From assembly GCF_029227915.1 (NCBI RefSeq), contig NC_079876.1:19654001-19718000 (forward strand): a stretch of DNA of 64,000 bases. The letters run 5' to 3'. Shown here piece by piece: positions 10,746 through 22,540 of the stretch. Under the pieces are notes generated by a model that had not been told where the DNA came from, ran no database searches, and saw only the letters and a list, made by a program, of their open reading frames with translations. Source of the DNA: Hydractinia symbiolongicarpus. Lineage: Eukaryota; Cnidaria; Hydrozoa; Anthoathecata; Hydractiniidae. Position 1 is the stretch's first letter. Every line of letters begins with the position of its first letter. The position numbers and the translations under genes are program-made.

Positions 10746-12203
10746 AATATGACTTGCAGTACCAGTCTTGTGTTATTAAATCATCTCACCCTACTTCCAG
10801 CTGCAGCTGTAATCGGTACCTTACAGCTCTACACGTATTACCGAACTGGAAAGTTTACGCTGTTATCGCCCTTTTCTTTTTTAGCAGACAATGACAGAAA
10901 ACGAACATTGATTATATTGACATGGTGCGATGGCTGATACCTTTATAGATGTGCAAATTGATAAAGACAATGTAAAAATTTGGGAAGGACATTGGGTGTT
11001 TGATCCCATTAGAAATGTGTTAGCTGTGGTGGAGCTTGGTGTAATCTTTTATCCCATCTTCATATGCCTTCATTCTCGATACGTAGTATCAGCAGCAATT
11101 ATCGGGCTTTTTTACACTTTGTTTATAAAAATTGCGTCTGCAGTTAGAAAGTTTGTTTGCGCTGAATTGTTTTTAGATACAGTCACTTTTTATTTTATTT
11201 TGCGAAACCTTCTCTGCTTACTTGGAATTATGGCAAAATTTCTGCAACAAGTTACCGCTAAAATCAAGAAACGTACTTTCGAAGAAAAAGATGAAAATAA
11301 ACATGTTTTAAAACAGTATCAATACAAATACGTCCGAAAATTATTGAATCACTCCCAATTTGAAACCTCGTCGCCAAAGTTGTTTCAGAAATACGTTTGG
11401 AAAAATGATCCAAAGTTTAAATACTCTACGCTTGTTCTAGCTTCACTTACGATCGTTTTAATAATTATGTATAAAATAACTGTCGAAATGTTTTACTTCA
11501 TACCTTTAATTATGGATTTAGCAGGAGTAATACGAGTTTCTTTGGTTGTAGGCTTACTTTTCAGCTTACTTACGTATATAACACAGATATTTTTCTTCCT
11601 AAAAACACATGAAAAGGATATAAAAGATGTATACAAAAAAGGGGTGAAAACAGACATCAACTTCAGCGAGAGCATTATCCTGCGACATTATTTATACTTT
11701 CCGGGTTTATTAGCTTCATTTATGACATTTGGACTGATAATTTTTTTTCCTAACTTTATTTATGATTATTATTGTTTCCGTTGATTGTGAAAGTATTCAA
11801 GTCGAAAACCATTGATTCATCTTATGGATTTATACGAAATATTAAAATTTATCATATCGTCCTTTATTTTACCATGTTTCACAATCTACTTTTGGGTGTG
11901 TGCATCTGTTTGTCTACAGTTTTACTATCGACTGTCGTCAATGTTCTCTGTTTGGGACGAATTGATCGATTGATGATGAACCCAAAATACTTTCAGTTTT
12001 TCTATCGTGGAAATTTAGCCTATCTTTCGCTTTTAAAAGTCGAAGGAAAGCATAAAAATCCCGTCATAAGATGCTTCTGTGAGATTCTGCTAACAGATGC
12101 AGCCATGCATAAAACGTCCAGCAAGTCATGGAACCATGGACTTCAGTTCCTCCAAAATACTCAAAAATGGCATTCACTCGTTGGCACCTTGCCTATCAAA
12201 TGA
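10746..12203 (+). pseudogene. STRA6-like multi-pass membrane protein, frame-disrupted
   Basis: Three overlapping frames form one protein: 10746-10937 (after a TTATTTAG acceptor), 10930-11784 and 11772-12203, with frame changes near 10926-10930 and 11770-11785 that cancel out. Segments match the general plan of STRA6, the plasma-membrane retinol transporter that works with RBP: a short segment with TGKFTLLSPFSFL, then VVELGVIFYPIFICLHSR, a long hydrophobic series, RHYLYFPGLLASFMTFGLII, and a C-terminal part with a SCL-like LLGVCICLSTVLL followed by LGRIDRL, YRGNLAYLSLLKVEGKHKNPVI. At least seven hydrophobic segments are visible. No introns are seen inside, so this is either a retrocopy or a late large exon of a longer gene. 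The two frame changes suggest a pseudogene, or two single-base assembly errors. The N-terminal extracellular region is not seen. Confidence 0.6.
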
Positions 12204-12849
12204 TAAAAAACCCGTCACTAGTGGAATATAGAAGGAAGGTCTCTATTACGCATGATATTAATATTTCTAAATATATTTAAAAAAATATTTAGGACAACAG
12301 AACGCCTTAAAGAAGTCGATGCTTGGAATTTGGTATTAGAGTTTTAATGAACACGCAATTTTGAGTGACTTTACAAACAATCTATTTATAAACTTTTCAC
12401 GTGATCGATATTCGCGTAGCTACTTGGATAGCTGACTTTGTAATATGTAAAGAAGTACACGCACATTCAACTAGAATTGGACTTGTGTATTTTTTTACAT
12501 CTCTGAGTGTTATTAATTTTGCAAACGACGTTTACAACATGTTAAACTTAACTATTTTACCCTTACGCGACCTATACAAACTATTTTTTTAGTATGTACA
12601 AAATATTCAGTGTTAAGTATTCACTTAAGGGATGACATTGAGGTACCACGTGCTTGCATTATAAAACTCTTTGAATTTTTTGTTTGACCACTCCATAACC
12701 ATGTTTGGTTTACCATTCTGTGGAAAAATTCAGATTACATTTACGCAGTACTGCGTTCATTCCGTACATACAAATTAATAATATTTAAGATGTTGCAATG
12801 ACTAGAAAGTGCTACCAAGCTCCTATAATGTATTGCATGATCTCGAAAG
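12204..12849. other. Non-coding, AT-rich
   Basis: Nothing recognisable. A short open frame at 12401-12592 has no domain. Confidence 0.4.
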
Positions 12850-12975
12850 CGAAAACATGCAGCGTGCGGGATTTGAACCAGCAACCATTGGGTTAGCGAC
12901 CCACTGCTATGAGTTTGCAATTGCACAATACATTGTAGCAGTAGTAACTGCAATATAACTCGACCTTCTTTCATA
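12780..12975 (-). mobile_element. Possible tRNA-derived SINE
   Basis: On the minus strand a B-box-like GGTTCAAATCC (about 12871-12881) lies downstream of an A-box-like AGCAGTGGGTCGC (about 12895-12907), followed by a non-coding tail. The tRNA fold is degenerate. The flanks contain tgtattgc / gcaatacatt in both orientations. Weak call. Confidence 0.35.
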
Positions 12976-14945
12976 TAACAGTGAAGAGGATTATCAGGTT
13001 TTTCATTCCGCCGTCTTGACGCAAAACCTTGAATAAACTCATCTGATGAGAAAACAATAATAATTCGGGAAAACTAACACTCCATCGCAGCTTATTTTGC
13101 GAATGGTGGAGGTAAACATTACACTTTTATGAGAGTTTATTAAGGAGAAAATACGTTCTTTCGTGATAACTTTTCATGCCGCGTTTTGTTTTTAATGAAA
13201 AGTATACATAAGTTGTATCTTATTATTATTTTTATTAACGTTTCCTGAGAATTTGAAAGAAATTGATCGACGGAAATTAAAAAACTGTAGAAAACACGCT
13301 TTCGTCTCTAACAAACTCTTATAAAAACGCGTTAGGTTATTGTAAAACGATGGAAAGCCGTAGGAACGCATGTACAATTGAATTATTGTAAAGGTGTATT
13401 ATGCTCCGACGCGCACTGAATCAGCACTGAATCAACAAAATCAGACGGTGCGCAGCAATTACACTTTTGTATATCCCCTACACGTCAAATGGCTACGTTT
13501 TTTTAAATTTTTTGTATAGTTTCCAGTTATTAATTTTATTCAACGATTAACTTAAATAAGTATAAAATGTTTAATGAGGCCAACTTTTATGTGAGGTGTG
13601 AGAATCCATGATCACGAGATCATCACACATTTTCTCTTTATCAAGATTAGGATGCTAAACTGTCATGTAATAATATGTTGTAAAGTTTTCTTTTAAGTAA
13701 AACGAAGAAATTGACGTTGTTCAAAATTTTGCTATATTAGTGTGCGTATTTCACATAAGCACAATCAATTTCAATTTTACAGAAAAACAAAAAAATGCTT
13801 TGTGTGTGAATTTTAAAATAAACCACGATTCAAGATTTGTAAATTATAGATGTTTAATTGCTGCTGCACGTATCATAAACAATTTAATTCGTATCCTCAC
13901 CCAGTATTTTTGTAATCTTTGAATTGTTTTCACGTTACTGCTCAACACAGGTAGAAAAATAAATAATTATAAGAGATTGTTCCAGCTTTCTTTAGCATTT
14001 AAGTATTGTAAAGGATTTATCTAATTTTTATTTAAATTTTTGTTAGGATATGGTGTTGAGGCATATTTTTGTGGCAATTATAATTGTAATGAAGTATCAT
14101 TATTTGTATTTAGTTGGGAAATTTGTTGTTGTTGTTGTCAAACATGGCTTCATTTTCAAGAGTCACTCTATTTTACCCTTAATTGTGCTTGTGCATACTC
14201 GCGCATACCTGTATTCTGTCTCTGCGCAATTTTATGTCTATGCTACGGTCACACGAATTGCAACATACAACTCAAGCTACCGACTTGTCTTTATATCGTT
14301 TGTTTTTGTGCAAAATGGATGCGCTGCTGGTATATTTAGGACAGGTGGATAAGGATGTACGAATTATGCAGCAATTTCCTTGACTTTTTTAATTTGCCAA
14401 CGGTAGATATTTTTAAATTCTTGTTTCTCAAGCGACAATAAAAAGAAATAAAAAAATATAACTTTAAAGTCAGATCGGGCAACGTTATCAACAATTGGTC
14501 GTGTCGTTTTTAGAATTTGTAAGTATTCAGAGCTCCCTAAAATCGCTCTCAAATATTTCTATACATACAGTTTTTATGAAACAATTTTCAAATGCTGTTC
14601 CATTTTACAACACATTCTTAATCCAATCCTACGTAACTTTTGATTTTCCAAATTGCATCAAACTTGGCACACTTAAAGTACGTCATAAAAGGAACAAAAC
14701 GCAGCAATAATTTTTTCCTTATGTCAGCAATTTTAACCTGAATAGCGTTAAGATATTGTTTGAGTAAGTGATAACACAATATTACCGCAACAATATAATC
14801 TTAGGATAAAACTAGTTGAGATATTGCTGTGCTTGCACAACTTTCGAAGCTCAAATGGAAGCTTTAAGTGCACTAATACCCCCTTCGCAAGACCCTCGTA
14901 GATAACAGTACTAAAAAGGCTATCCTGGGTAAACAATTTTAGTAA
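12976..14945. other. AT-rich intergenic DNA, no gene seen
   Basis: Overlapping open frames at 14040-14383 lack domains and splice sites. About 14630-14735 is an inverted copy of the repeat phrase at 7270-7390 (a match over roughly 100 bp including aacttggcacacttaaagtacgtcataaaaggaac, split here by small differences). Confidence 0.45.
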
Positions 14946-15071
14946 CTAGTCGGTGAACCGTGGATAAATACACGGTTTTGCCCTTTATTTATTTACCGCA
15001 TTTTGTTTTTCTCGCTACTGCAGTTACCATTTTGCGTAAGAGACAGACGTATACGGGTATTTTAACATAGA
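14946..15071 (-). mobile_element. Helitron-like element copy A
   Basis: On the minus strand it ends in CTAG (plus positions 14946-14949, preceded by A, i.e. followed by T on the element strand) with a hairpin CCGTG...CACGG just inside. The other end on the element strand is TCTATGTTAAAATACCCG. The interior has gacagacgtatacggg-type sequence. Non-autonomous and about 126 bp. Helitrons start with TC, end with a 3' hairpin plus CTRR and insert between A and T, which fits. Confidence 0.6.
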
Positions 15072-15181
15072 CTAGTCGTTAGCCCGTGGAAAAATCCACG
15101 GGTTTGCCCGTCGCAGCTAAGCTACCATTTTGCGTGACAGACAGACGGACGGACAGACGTATACGGGCATTATAATATAGA
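15072..15181 (-). mobile_element. Helitron-like element copy B (tandem)
   Basis: Directly abuts copy A in the same orientation. CTAG at 15072-15075 is followed on the plus strand by the hairpin CCCGTGGA/TCCACGGG (8-bp stem). The 5' end on the element strand is TCTATATTATAATGCCCG followed by a gtctgtccgtc tract. About 110 bp and non-coding. Confidence 0.7.
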
Positions 15182-15353
15182 CTAGTCGTTGCCCGTGGAA
15201 AAATCCACGGGGTCGCCCGTCCTTTAAATTTACCCGTGGCAACAAAGTGGATAAGAATATATCGCATTTGATATTCGTGTTTCCGTAACATCATTTTCTA
15301 ACTTAGCGGGGGTCCGCGCAGAGACAGACAGACGACGGCTATTATTATAGAGA
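15182..15353 (-). mobile_element. Helitron-like element copy C (tandem)
   Basis: CTAG at 15182-15185, the same 8-bp hairpin, a different interior (phrases ttacccgtggcaacaaagtg and atatcgcatttgatattcgt shared with the copy at 47349), and a 5' end TCTCTATAATAATAGCCGTC on the minus strand, flanked by T at 15354. Third member of a head-to-tail array. Confidence 0.7.
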
Positions 15354-15404
15354 TTAAATCGTTCTTTGTGCTAAGGTTGAAATGATGATGACCAGAATAT
15401 GTAC

Positions 15405-16867
15405 GAAGCCGGGGTAAGCCACAAGTCAAGGTGTGACCATGCGTTGAACGCCCTGAGGAGTGTCTAATAAGAGTCGTAAACTGTGCCACACGGTCAGGTG
15501 GGTGCTTTAGTACAAGTATGCAGTATGCCGTAAATCAAGTAAAGCGCATACACCGTTATAGTGTTGCAACTGTCACATATTTTTCAAAAAGTAACTTTCC
15601 CACAACAAAAGCTGAAATAAAAACAGAGTTTACAAACCGTTGTTACTCCGTCATAGCAAAAAAATTAGCCAATATTATTTTATTTTGCAGAATAAATTTC
15701 AGTAAACGTTAAAAAATTAATCGTGACATCGGGCTAAGTGTTTACCACAGTTAAACAGAGTTGAAGAGGCGTGTAGGCACAATACCCTTTTGAAAATATT
15801 TTCTCGCAGACTCTGTTTAAATAAAAACACAAGAAACAGTCCATTATCAACACGGGGTTGAGCGGTTAGCCCAGGTAAACAGTGTTGCACACCCTTACAG
15901 ACGTGATTCTCGAGAAAGTTTAAAAATTAATTGTCAGTGGGCTGACCCCTTAATACAGGTAAACCACATCGCACATGCTCGAGGCGTAACAGCTTTTCCA
16001 AAAAAACAGGCCATTGTTAACACTGAGCTTAGCACTTAGTACAGGTATAATGTGTCGCACATGCCTCTAAGCTTAATAGCCTTTTCCAAAATGCTTCAGT
16101 TTAAATGAAAACACAGGAAACAGACAACAGACCGTCGTTTAACAACACGGGATAGGCACATAGCACAGGTACTCTGTGTCTCATTATTAAACTTTTGACT
16201 TTTGCTAAATTTTATATCACAGTAAAGTAGTAGCTAAACTGTATTTGGTTACTTTTACATTTTAGCTAGAGGTAGCTAACCCCAGTTCACAACCAAGTAA
16301 AAATCAGATTGGCAAAGTTAACACAAAAATCAGAAATGTTAGCTAACATCTACGTTGGTAGCCAGAATCTTAAAATTGGTTTTGTTTAATATTAATATAT
16401 GGCTAGAGAACGTGACAGTAAGAGGCAAATAAAACTAATACAAATCTTTAGGTGGCTGAATAGCTATAAAGTATAGGTGAATAAACATGTAAACAAATAA
16501 TAAAAATACCCGAAAGTAAGAGAAACTGCAATCTTGTTAGAATACAAATAGAAGTATCAGAAAGAAAAATTAAAGCAAACAGTTAAGAAACTTTTCGTTC
16601 TCCAGCCATGAGTTGGTTCAATCTGCTTGCCAAAGTTCGGACCGATAACGTAAAAATCGTTGCTAAGAATATAAAGAGCTTTAGTTTCTGATTGGTCATT
16701 TATATAAAACTCCGCTCCTGATTGGACCTTTATTATAGTGGCAATTGTCCCTGTGCCGGTGGGGGGCCGACGGGTTTCTCGTCCCTGCGTATTTTGTATT
16801 TCGTGCGTGGTTAACACAAGTCGCTTTTGACGCACAAACAGACAGACGACGGCTATTATTATAGAGA
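15405..16867 (-). mobile_element. 1.5-kb Helitron-like element, left inverted copy
   Basis: The right boundary is the element's 5' end, TCTCTATAATAATAGCCGTC read on the minus strand, ending at 16867 before a T. Most of the interior matches 21057-22500 in reverse complement (for example gcgcatacaccgttatagtg and tagctaacatctacgttggt). Homology stops at 15405, exactly where the other copy enters its terminal hairpin, so this copy lacks the 3' terminus. The interior has repeated gcacaca..caggta-type phrases but no open frame for Rep/helicase. Confidence 0.65.
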
Positions 16868-19325
16868 TAATTATGTATTTTTTGAGTTTTCATTAACACA
16901 CGCCGTCTATTTCTGGTGTTGTAGTAAAAATATCAATGCACAGAAGGTTATTTTCCTCCTACGTTCGTAAAAGAAGAAATATGCTCCAAGTGGAAACCAG
17001 ATTAAAAATGGGAGCAATCTTGTTCCCAGGCTTCTTTTGTTTTCACTGTTCCCCATCTACATATGTCAGAATGTAAAAGAGAAGAAGAGAAAATTTTTCT
17101 TAAGCCCAGTACGAAATTGCGTTTTACCATATAACGAATTACCGGAAACGTCCTCTATAGGCCTTGGAATTATACAAATTTACGAACAAGTCGACTCATA
17201 AACTTTCACGGTTGGAATTAGGCATGGGGAACAATAGCATTAAATTGGTTATCCAGAATAAGACTATATTAGTATTTCTAACAGAGAAGTCACATAATTA
17301 CCCATTTTTTGTCACAATTTATTTTGTTTCGGTCTCGGCAACACATAATTGGGGCTAAGTATCTTTAAACCAATTCTCTGTAAAGTTTCAGATTACGCTT
17401 GATATTTCTGTTTTCTCCTGCAATAAAATTTTACATGGTGGGGATATATGTTTATTATTGTGAAAAATAATGAATCAACTTTTCCCAAAGTTATTTACTT
17501 ATTTTGTTTCAAAAATTTAGAATTTTAAGAATAACCTACAATAAGCTACAATGTAATATTTAATCTATGAGTTTCAACAAAAAAGTCAAGAAATTAGGGA
17601 GCATTTGACAGTATTAATAATGCACCAAAACAGAATTTCCTAAAGCTAAAACATATCAAAAATTCACACGTATGCTGATTTCGCTATACTGAATCCTGAA
17701 AATATAAGTTTCAAAAAACATGAAATTCGGGAAAGTCTATTATGTGGTTTCATATCCCTAAAAAGCCAATGAGTCTGTCGTTTTGCCTTTCAAGAGTAGT
17801 TTCGATGAGCTCAGCAAGCGCAGGAGTTATCAGAACATAACTGCAAATTTTTTTAACAAAATCGCACTTGTATAGTGCCTCTTCAGTATGTATCATAAAT
17901 TAGTCATACTACTATTGTAAGTTCATGAAACACAACGAAAAAGGTTATTCGTGTAACGAAAATGACAAAGCCCTAAAGGCCCTGCGGATGGAAATTTTTT
18001 ATGCGCCGTTAAAAGGATAACGGGAGGAGGGCTATAATTTTTAAAACAAAATAGTTAAGGATAGGAAATTCCAAAATTGAAGTACGTTAATTTTGCTAAA
18101 GAATATGCTCTCAGAATTGTATAAAACCTACCTTTAAGTTTCTCCTAGAAGTTTGATATTTCCTTCCCGTTGTAAGGTTTTTGAAAATATGTTATGTTTC
18201 TGTCTACCAACCGACCCATTTAGGTTATAAAACCAGGGTCGGTAAGTGGGAAAAAATGGTAAAAAGGATTAAGTGATGCTAAGTGTTTTTGGTTCTGGAA
18301 ACATAATTACTTTCGCAGATAGGAAAATCCTGAGGAAAAATCCAGCCAACTCACTGACTTATTTTTGCAAGGACTTTAGGACGCAAATATAATTAATTCG
18401 GTTTAGATTTTGCACAGGAAAAACATAGAAAACATAATTTTATGTTGATATATATCCTATATAAATATTTTTAATGGTGGCACAAACGTGTGGAAATTAA
18501 CGGCTTCTCCGAGAATATGCAAAAAATGCATAGATTGGCATAAAAAATTTTTGACGGAGAGAGTGACCTTTAATGGCAATAAATCCTAACGGCGCACAAA
18601 AAAATTTGAAGGTCCTAACTTCATTTAATATATACCTTTTAATTGTACAAATAACTTCACCTTTTTGCAATAAATGTAAACCTTGATATCGGACCTGGGC
18701 CAATTTTTTGACTGGCTAATTGCCTACCCTACAAAACTACGAACTTGTAAACAGAACAGTCGGATTTTTGTTCATTTTACCTACTATATTAGTTTCTGGT
18801 TCTAACTACTACAGAACTATAGCTATCTAGTCGAGATATATTTCCGTTCCTTGGCATACTCAAAGTGTAGGTAATGGGTTCCGCAATTTCGCTTGGCTCT
18901 TTCCCTTGCGAAGAAAAATCTAACTGTTAAGAGCTGTAGACAAGGGGCCTTTGACACGGTTTTCGAAATGTAGGAAACACAAAACTGCGCCGACTATGGT
19001 AAGGTGCCGAGAAGGAGGTTGGATTTTAGACCTTATTAAATGGCCTCGAATTGCTTTATTTTTGGTGCTTCTCGGTATTTAAAATTAGAGACATAACATA
19101 ACAATTCTTCACTATTTTGAAATAACCACTGACTTTATATAGTTAACAATAAATCTGGAAATACAAGTTACTTTTACACAACATTGTACTTACAAATACA
19201 ACCCGAAATATCGTGTCCAAATTTTACATAATTATTAAAACTCATTAAGCACCAGAAGCAACCCACTTAGATCGTGACTTTTATTGTCAATTGATTTTCA
19301 TACATTCACTTATACAGTCATAGTT
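16868..19325. other. AT-rich intergenic DNA, no gene seen
   Basis: Open frames at 17164-17358 and 18497-18703 show no domain. An AATAAA on the minus strand (plus 19280-19285) probably serves the GPCR ending at 19326. Confidence 0.45.
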
Positions 19326-20297
19326 TTAAATATCTGTAATATAAACTCTATTAATATTTGAACTGATAAATTTCCGTGTAGGCGTTTTGCTGCCGTCAGT
19401 TTGTACTGTGAATTTCCGGCGGATAGATGTTAAACGTATCAATTTACGGTACAGTTTCCTGCGCAAATCCTTTTGAAAGAATATATATATCAACGGATCC
19501 AAGATATAATTTATCTGCCAGCATATCATTACAACTTTCTCTTCCAATATACCACCTTCCTCCGTTATTTCGAATCTGTAAGCGTAAAATACGTCAGGAG
19601 CAATCACGAATAAAACAAACGTCAAAATAATTAAGAAGGAAATTAGAATGAGTTGATTGCTTGTGTTGGATTGATTTGAAGTCCTTCTTTCTTCTTTAGC
19701 CTTGGTCGTTCTGAAAACGTATGTATATGTGAGTATAGCGGTTACCAAGATCACAGCGTCCAAGATTAGGTAGATAAACTTGTACCATACAGTTAGGAAA
19801 ATTTTATAATCAATAAAGTAAAAGGGTAGAGCAATTATTACGCCTGACACCCAAATTACTAGCAATGCTAATATTAGTCTTCTTTTGCTGACGACCTTGC
19901 GGTAATTAAAAATAAAAACACATGCCATTAGTCGATTTAGAGTCAATAAAAACAAGACCATATAATAAACAAGGAACAGACCAGCGATAGTGACGTCACA
20001 GTACGATAGAAATTTAGAATCTTCATCAAAGCCTGACAATTCACCAATCAAGTAAACTTCTTCCATAATGGGTATCATTATCTCGGTTATACTCATCGAT
20101 GTTACGATTATTGTTTGGTTGGATGGTGGATGATTGTCGCATGGCTGATGCATTAAGAATATTCCAAGTGTATTTAAAAAAATGGCAAATATCAATATTA
20201 CAGCCGACACTATATCAGGAATTTCATGATTAGTGTTTGATTGAGGAAGATATAAAGAATCGTTCGCAAAATTGGTAGCCAGCGAACTACTGTTCAT
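19326..20297 (-). CDS. Rhodopsin-like (class A) GPCR 1, single exon, 323 aa
   Basis: An intact seven-helix receptor in one exon. TM1 is about residues 28-49 with N42 (position 1.50). TM2 is 62-84 with Glu72 where Asp 2.50 is usual. TM3 is 97-122, with C100 at its start and N121-R122-L123 in place of DRY. TM4 is 141-160 with W149 and P158. TM5 is 170-196, and TM6 is 215-240 with P234 but no CWxP. TM7 is 256-276 with D267-P268-L-I-Y271 for NPxxY, followed by a basic helix-8-like stretch. There is no Cys in the second extracellular loop, so the usual TM3-loop disulfide is absent. N-terminal glycosylation sites are at N2 and N12. AATAAA lies about 40 bp after the stop. It is closely related to the loci at 25350 and 28983. 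The ligand is unknown; it could be a lineage-specific orphan amine, peptide or chemosensory-type receptor. Confidence 0.85.
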   Translation of the reverse strand: MNSSSLATNFANDSLYLPQSNTNHEIPDIVSAVILIFAIFLNTLGIFLMHQPCDNHPPSNQTIIVTSMSITEIMIPIMEEVYLIGELSGFDEDSKFLSYCDVTIAGLFLVYYMVLFLLTLNRLMACVFIFNYRKVVSKRRLILALLVIWVSGVIIALPFYFIDYKIFLTVWYKFIYLILDAVILVTAILTYTYVFRTTKAKEERRTSNQSNTSNQLILISFLIILTFVLFVIAPDVFYAYRFEITEEGGILEEKVVMICWQINYILDPLIYIFFQKDLRRKLYRKLIRLTSIRRKFTVQTDGSKTPTRKFISSNINRVYITDI

Positions 20298-20560
20298 CTT
20301 CGCAAGATATGCGCTTTAAACCTTTCCAAAATAATTTTTCTGGTTTTTGTTATAAACATAAATAATGTCTTTACTTCCCTAAAACTTGCACTCTATCACA
20401 TTAATATACCTTAATCAACGGTAGCTAACGCCAACTTACGGCCCACGCCTCAAGCTGACGTATGTATATATTCATTACACTTTCTTGTCTTAACAGTCAA
20501 TGTGAATTGTTCTATCATATTTCTGATACTCTATTAAGGTAGAAATGTTAGACTATGTTA

Positions 20561-20655
20561 CAAAAAAACAATTGATCAGTGAACACACTAAGTACATTGC
20601 GTGCACTAAATATATTGCATGTACTTACTGTATTCACTTTTCAATTGTTTTTTTG
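20561..20655. repeat. Near-perfect 95-bp palindrome (foldback hairpin)
   Basis: Left arm starts caaaaaaacaattgatcagt and the right arm ends with ttcacttttcaattgttttt plus tttg. The arms pair over about 37 positions with a few mismatches and leave a loop of roughly 20 bases near 20608. It lies about 265 bp upstream of the GPCR 1 start. A foldback MITE is the simplest reading; a small-RNA hairpin is possible. Confidence 0.7.
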
Positions 20656-21056
20656 AAAGCTTACTAAATAAATTATATTCATCTTCACAGAAATAAACTT
20701 AGAAAAGGCGTGTTTCTAATTATTTCTTTTTCCGAAGATTGTTAAGGAAGTGTATTTCAGAAATTACTGCTTTTTGGCAATACTTGATCTAGCAGTTTAG
20801 GTTAACATGACTAATGTAGACTTGCATGATGCTGCATTTCGCATGTGGAAACGATACGGAAACAATTTTTCTAATATGCATGTCATTTCCTTGAGAGAAA
20901 TGTTTGGTAGGAAAGGCTATTAAAATAATTTACACTGGCAGATTTGCTGGTGGAAAAAACCACTTAGGCAAAGGATCAGTGGGAATGATCCGTCATTTGA
21001 TTTTTGACGAGGTTAGTAATGAGCCGTCGATGCAGAAACAACTTTGTTTAAAAGTC

Positions 21057-22532
21057 GGGCCCCCACTGGCACAGGGACAATTCCCGCTAAAATAAAGGTC
21101 CAATCAGGAGCGGAGTTTTATATTAATGACCAATCAGAAAGTAAAGCTCTTTATATTTCTTAGCAACGATTTTTACGTTATCGGTCCGAAATTTGTCAAA
21201 CAGATCGAACCAACTCATTGCTGGAGAAAGAAAAGTTTCTTAATTGTTTGCTTTATGTTTTCGTTCTGATACTTCTATTTGTATTCTAACAAGATTGCAG
21301 TTTCATTTAAAACTACTTTCGGGTATTTTTTCTATTTTTTTACATGTTTATTCACCTATACTTTATAGTTAGCTAGCTAGCTAAGCTACCTATTCAGCCA
21401 CCTAAAGCTTTGTATTAGTTTTATTTGCCTCTTACTGTCACGTTCTCTAGCCATATATTAATCTTAAACAAAAGTCAATTTTAAGATTCTGGCTACCAAC
21501 GTAGATGTTAGCTAACATTTCTGATTTTTGTGTTATGTTATCTTCGCCAATCTGATTTTTACTTGGTTGTGAACTGGGGTTAGCTACCTCTAGCTAAAAT
21601 GTTAAAGTAACCCAATACAGTTGGCTGCAACAGAATTTTTAAGTAATCTCTTTCATACTAAATGCAATTAAGTAGTTAGCTACCACTTTACTGTAATATA
21701 AACTTTAGCAAAAGTCAAAAGTTTATTAATGAGACACGCAGTACCTGTGCTATATGTGCCTATCCCGTGTTGTTAAACGACGGTCTGTTTCCTGTGTTTT
21801 TATTTAAACTGAAGTATTTTGGAAAAGGCTGTTAAGCTTTAGGCACGTGCGACACATTTTACCTGTACTAAGCGCTAAGCTCAGTGTTAACAACGGACTG
21901 TTTTTGTGGAAAAGGCTGTTACGCCTAGGCGCATGTGCGATGTGGTTTACCTGTATTAAGGGGTCAGCCCACTGTGACATTAAATTTTTAAACTTTCTCG
22001 GGAATCACGCCTGTACGGATGTGCAACATTGTTTACCTGTACTAACCGCTTAACCCCGTGTTAGCAATGGATTGTTTCTTGTGTTTTTATTTAAACAGAG
22101 TCTGCGAGAAAGTTTTTTTCAAAAGGGTATTGTCCCTACACGCCTGTTCAACTCTGTTTAACTGTACTAAGTGCTTAGCCCCATGTCACGATTAATTTCT
22201 TAACGTTTACTGAAATTTATTCTGCAAAATAAAATAATATTGACAATTTTTTTTTGCTATGACGGAGTAACAACGGTTTGTAAACTCTGTTTTTATTTTA
22301 CCTTTTGTTGCGGGAAAGTTATTTTTTGAAAATTATGTGACAGTCGCAACACTATAATGGTGTATGCGCTTCACTTAATTTACGACATACTGTATACCAG
22401 TGCTAAAGCGCTCCACCTTATCATGTGGCACAGTTCACGGCTCTTTTTAAGCGCTCCATAGAGTGTTTAACACCGGATCACACCTTGACCTTTGGCTTAC
22501 CCCGGCGTTTCGACGCCGGGTTTCCCGGATAG
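21057..22532 (+). mobile_element. 1.5-kb Helitron-like element, right inverted copy
   Basis: Reverse-complement partner of 15405-16867. The right end has an 8-bp stem CCCGGCGT/ACGCCGGG with a TTCG tetraloop (22501-22520), then a 12-base spacer ending in ATAG before T, close to the Helitron 3' rule (hairpin then CTRR). The 5' terminus TCTCTATAATAATA is missing, with homology starting at 21057 inside the element. Together the copies enclose GPCR 1. Confidence 0.6.
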
Positions 22533-22540
22533 TGTATAAT

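Noticed and set aside
14040-14383. Three overlapping open frames
   Set aside because: Hydrophobic translations of T-rich sequence; no shared domain and no splice sites.
22501-22520. Intrinsic transcription terminator (GC stem with TTCG loop)
   Set aside because: That feature is bacterial. Here the stem is at the 3' end of a repeated Helitron-like element in an animal genome.
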